A stretch of DNA of 35,162 nucleotides. It comes from Bacteroidales bacterium UBA5235. GTDB lineage: Bacteria; Bacteroidota; Bacteroidia; Bacteroidales; VadinHA17. This document shows positions 32,482-35,162 of this stretch, one piece after another. The notes below the pieces were generated by a model. The model was not told the origin of the DNA and did not search any database. It was given only the letters and a program-made list of their open reading frames with translations. The DNA lies in the NCBI GenBank assembly GCA_002409145.1, contig DHUL01000051.1, positions 74,426 to 109,587 on the forward strand, written 5' to 3'. Numbering within the stretch: position 1 is the first letter of the stretch; each line of letters opens with the position of its first letter. The translations under genes and the position numbers were made by a program.

Positions 32482-33798
32482 ATGAACGGAAGCACAGCAG
32501 TAGCGGTGTTCTGGTTCAGGCGCGACCTGCGACTGGAAGACAATACAGGTCTTTTACACGCGCTGCGGTCAGGGTACCAGGTACTGCCGGTTTTCATTCT
32601 TGACACGGAAATTCTTGACAGACTGGAAGAAAAAACTGACCGGAGGGTGGCATTCATCACAGCTGCCCTGGGGGAACTGAATAAAAAGCTTACAATTGCC
32701 GGGTCATCACTGATGGTCCTTCACGGCACTCCCGAGGCTGCCTTCCTGAAGATCATAGGTGAGTATGATGTAAAAGCGGTTTTCACCAACCACGACTATG
32801 AACCATATGCCACTGCCCGGGATGAAAGGATCTCACTCCTCCTGAAAGCCTCCGGTATACACTTCCGCTCCTTCAAGGACCAGGTGATCCTTGAAAAGGA
32901 TGAAGTGGTAAAGTCAGACGGCACACCATATACGGTTTTTACTCCCTATTCGCGGGCATGGAAAAAACGGATCACCGTTCAGGACACGGAATCACAACCC
33001 TCGGAGAAGTATGCCGGCAATTTTCTGAAGATGCTGCCCGCCAGCATCCCAGGCCCGGCTGAGATCGGTTTTATCCACACTGACACAGTCCCGCCCGAAC
33101 CGCTGATAAACACTGAAACTATCAGGAATTATCACCTCACCCGCGACATACCATCGGTAGAGGGGACGACCCGTCTGGGTGTGCACCTGCGCTTCGGAAC
33201 CGTAAGTATCCGGAGGCTGGTCAGGGTCGCACTCGATCTCAATGAAACCTGGCTGAATGAACTCATCTGGAGAGAGTTTTTCATGAGCATCCTCTGGCAC
33301 TTCCCGCATGTAACCGACAATTCATTCAAAACCAGGTATGAGGCCATGCAATGGCGCAATAACGAAGAGGAATTTGACAGGTGGTGCAACGGCATGACAG
33401 GTTATCCGATTGTTGACGCAGGCATGCGTGAACTAAACACAACCGGATTCATGCATAACAGAGTGCGGATGATCACCGCCAGTTTCCTCGCAAAACATCT
33501 GCTTACGGACTGGCGCTGGGGCGAAGCATACTTTGCCGGGAAGCTCCTTGACTACGAGCTCTCATCGAACAACGGAAACTGGCAATGGGCAGCCGGGACA
33601 GGATGCGACGCCGCCCCATGGTTCAGGATATTCAATCCTGCGGAACAGATGCGCAAGTTTGATCCTCAGATGCGATACATACGAAGGTGGGTCCCGGAGC
33701 TTGACAGCTGCTCCTATCCCCGGCCGGTTGTTGATCATTCCCAGGCCCGTGAACGGGCACTGGCAACCTATTCACGCGGTCCCGGCAGGAGCATTTGA
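32482..33798 (+). CDS. phrB: Cryptochrome/photolyase family protein, likely CPD photolyase
   Basis: The 438-residue protein has the N-terminal photolyase antenna domain (VFWFRRDLRLEDNTGLLHAL) and the C-terminal FAD domain (ELIWREFFMSILWHFP, GYPIVDAGMRELNTTGFMHNRVRMITASFL, and NNGNWQWAAGTGCDAAPWFRIFNP). The last stretch and the Trp-rich surroundings are characteristic of class I CPD photolyases, which repair pyrimidine dimers with blue light. The length is slightly below the usual 450-480. It starts 12 bp after the MEMO gene and so may ride on the same transcript, but it has no evident link to peptidoglycan. Confidence 0.93.
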   Translation: MNGSTAVAVFWFRRDLRLEDNTGLLHALRSGYQVLPVFILDTEILDRLEEKTDRRVAFITAALGELNKKLTIAGSSLMVLHGTPEAAFLKIIGEYDVKAVFTNHDYEPYATARDERISLLLKASGIHFRSFKDQVILEKDEVVKSDGTPYTVFTPYSRAWKKRITVQDTESQPSEKYAGNFLKMLPASIPGPAEIGFIHTDTVPPEPLINTETIRNYHLTRDIPSVEGTTRLGVHLRFGTVSIRRLVRVALDLNETWLNELIWREFFMSILWHFPHVTDNSFKTRYEAMQWRNNEEEFDRWCNGMTGYPIVDAGMRELNTTGFMHNRVRMITASFLAKHLLTDWRWGEAYFAGKLLDYELSSNNGNWQWAAGTGCDAAPWFRIFNPAEQMRKFDPQMRYIRRWVPELDSCSYPRPVVDHSQARERALATYSRGPGRSI

Positions 33799-33893
33799 GC
33801 CAATACCCGTTAAGGCTGAAACAGTGGGAATGAAGGAATATTCATCCGTACCTGGGTCCGGTAAAGTTTTTCAACTATAAACCTCATTTTATT

Positions 33894-33901
33894 TATCTTT
33901 G
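33894..33901 (+). promoter_or_regulatory. Putative -7 element of purL
   Basis: TATCTTTG matches TAnnTTTG exactly, 44 bp before the purL ATG. The -33 position holds a T-run (TTTTTC) rather than TTTG. The remaining 147-bp gap shows no hairpin or other clear element. This marks the boundary between the salvage locus and the next unit. Confidence 0.45.
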
Positions 33902-33945
33902 GGCCTTGAGCATCCTGCTCCTTACTTCAAAACTTCTTCAAATTT

Positions 33946-35162
33946 ATGGATACCCGTAAGATTCTATTTTTCAAGACCTCATCAGGATCAGTAATTGCGG
34001 CAGGCACCTACGGTCACCTTTCAGCTGCAGAGGCAGAGAAGCTCTCATGGCTGTTTGGCTACGCCAGCCTTCTTGAGGCAGAGACCGTCAGCGGCACCTT
34101 CATCGGCCCCAGGCGCGAGATGATCACGCCCTGGAGTACCAACGCCGTGGAGATAACCCAGAACATGGCTGTATCAGGGATCTCAAGGATTGAGGAGTAC
34201 TTTCCCGCCACCGGCGAAAATCCGGATCACGATCCCATGCTCCAGAGGGTTTATCACGGACTCGACCAGGATATTTTTACCGTACACCATGAGCCTGAAC
34301 CGGTACGCGAGATTGATGACATAGCTGCCTACAACGAACAGGAAGGACTCGCCCTGAGCGCTGAGGAGATCACCTACCTTGAAAACCTGGGCCGCAACCT
34401 GGGAAGAAATCTTACAGACAGCGAAGTGTTCGGATTCTCACAGGTCAACTCCGAACACTGCCGTCATAAAATCTTCAACGGCACATTCATCATTGACGGC
34501 GAAGAGAGAAAATCATCCCTTTTTGACCTTATTAAACGCACAACCAGGAAGAACCGCAACCATGTGGTCTCGGCATACAGAGACAACTGTGCCTTCCTCG
34601 ACGGGCCTGTCACCGAACAGTTCGCCCCGGCAACGCAGGACAAACCGGATTATTTCCGTGTAAAATACATTCAGTCTGTTCTCACCATGAAGGCTGAAAC
34701 CCATAACTTCCCGACAACTGTTGAGCCTTTCAACGGAGCCTCCACCGGCACCGGTGGAGAGATACGTGACCGCATCGCAGGGGGCAAGGGTTCACTCCCG
34801 ATTGCCGGCACCGCAGTGTACATGACCTCCTACCCAAGGCCAGACGGACCGAGGGAATGGGAAAAGTACAGCGAGCCGCGCAGATGGCTTTACCAGTCAC
34901 CCGAAGAGATACTGATCAAGGCTTCAAATGGCGCCAGCGACTTCGGGAACAAGTTCGGCCAGCCGCTTATCTGCGGCTCGGTGCTGACCTTCGAACACTT
35001 CACCGACATGAAACGCTACGGTTTTGACAAGGTGATAATGCTGGCAGGAGGGATAGGCCTCGGAAAGAAATCCGACAGCACCAAGGATACACCCGAAAAG
35101 GGAGATCTGATAGTGCTCCTCGGCGGTGACAACTACAGGATCGGGATGGGCGGAGGCGCTGT
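33946..35162 (+). CDS. purL: Phosphoribosylformylglycinamidine synthase PurL, large form, cut by the right edge
   Basis: The first 405 codons of a PurL gene are visible from the ATG at 33946 (MDTRKILFFKTSSG); the frame is open to the window end. PurL makes FGAM from FGAR, glutamine and ATP in purine synthesis. The N-terminal region is that of the large single-chain type. Clear landmarks are GFSQVNSEHCRHKIFNG, MKAETHNFPTTVEPFNGA, TGTGGEIRDR and the glycine-rich ATP-site region GGIGLGKKSDS. It has its own promoter-like element and no connection with the peptidoglycan genes. Confidence 0.95.
   Translation, partial: MDTRKILFFKTSSGSVIAAGTYGHLSAAEAEKLSWLFGYASLLEAETVSGTFIGPRREMITPWSTNAVEITQNMAVSGISRIEEYFPATGENPDHDPMLQRVYHGLDQDIFTVHHEPEPVREIDDIAAYNEQEGLALSAEEITYLENLGRNLGRNLTDSEVFGFSQVNSEHCRHKIFNGTFIIDGEERKSSLFDLIKRTTRKNRNHVVSAYRDNCAFLDGPVTEQFAPATQDKPDYFRVKYIQSVLTMKAETHNFPTTVEPFNGASTGTGGEIRDRIAGGKGSLPIAGTAVYMTSYPRPDGPREWEKYSEPRRWLYQSPEEILIKASNGASDFGNKFGQPLICGSVLTFEHFTDMKRYGFDKVIMLAGGIGLGKKSDSTKDTPEKGDLIVLLGGDNYRIGMGGGA

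Noticed and set aside
1..35162. Mobile elements, CRISPR arrays, tRNA or rRNA genes
   Set aside because: No transposase, integrase, regular repeat-spacer array or structural RNA signature was seen on reading through the window.

Overview
The window reads as the chromosome of a Bacteroidota bacterium, most likely a Bacteroidales-type lineage that has type IX secretion. The support is a SusC/SusD pair, -7 promoter elements of the TAnnTTTG type, lipoprotein-rich exported enzymes, a type IX sorting domain on the GH18 protein, and family matches throughout. I saw no rRNA, tRNA, CRISPR array, insertion sequence or phage gene, and no gene-free stretch longer than about 200 bp.

Almost the whole window is one peptidoglycan (murein) acquisition and salvage locus with two divergent promoter regions. 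Block 1 (7420 down to 1, minus strand) encodes an NlpC/P60 lipoprotein, an exported L-Ala-D/L-Glu epimerase, a SusC-type TonB-dependent transporter and a SusD-type lipoprotein cut by the left edge. Block 2 (7526-8782, plus) is a NamZ/DUF1343 exo-N-acetylmuramidase. Block 3 (25344 down to 8888, minus) is an eight-gene, tightly packed operon: a 1006-residue amidase, a tandem GT2 protein, a DUF4922 HIT-fold protein, a SpoIID protein without signal peptide, a GH9-CE4 fusion, an AmpG-like permease with a large periplasmic insert, a D-lactate dehydrogenase-like flavo/Fe-S enzyme and a NagB-PIG-L fusion. Block 4 (25548 to about 33798, plus) is murK-like kinase, murQ, a FadR-type GntR regulator, a GH18 protein, a beta-lactamase-fold hydrolase, DUF4126, a MEMO lipoprotein and a photolyase. 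A truncated purL (33946 to the end) begins the next, housekeeping unit.

The genes form a plausible pathway. Exported GH18, NamZ, amidase and GH9-CE4 enzymes would dismantle the glycan and free the peptide. NlpC/P60 and the epimerase would process L-Ala-D-Glu-containing peptides, and SusCD and AmpG would import products. MurK and MurQ would convert MurNAc to GlcNAc-6-P plus D-lactate. The flavo/Fe-S enzyme would oxidise the D-lactate, and the NagB-PIG-L protein would take the amino sugar into glycolysis.

The parts that look least described are: (i) the coupled cytosolic trio GT2-DUF4922-SpoIID inside the operon; (ii) a candidate operator TGT-N3-ACA present in four of the locus's intergenic regions, which could be the site of the GntR protein encoded in it; and (iii) several unusual fusions and insertions (GH9-CE4, NagB-PIG-L lacking the usual active-site Glu, amidase with an inserted beta domain, AmpG with about 190 extra periplasmic residues). 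All functions are inferred from sequence reading; no database search was run.
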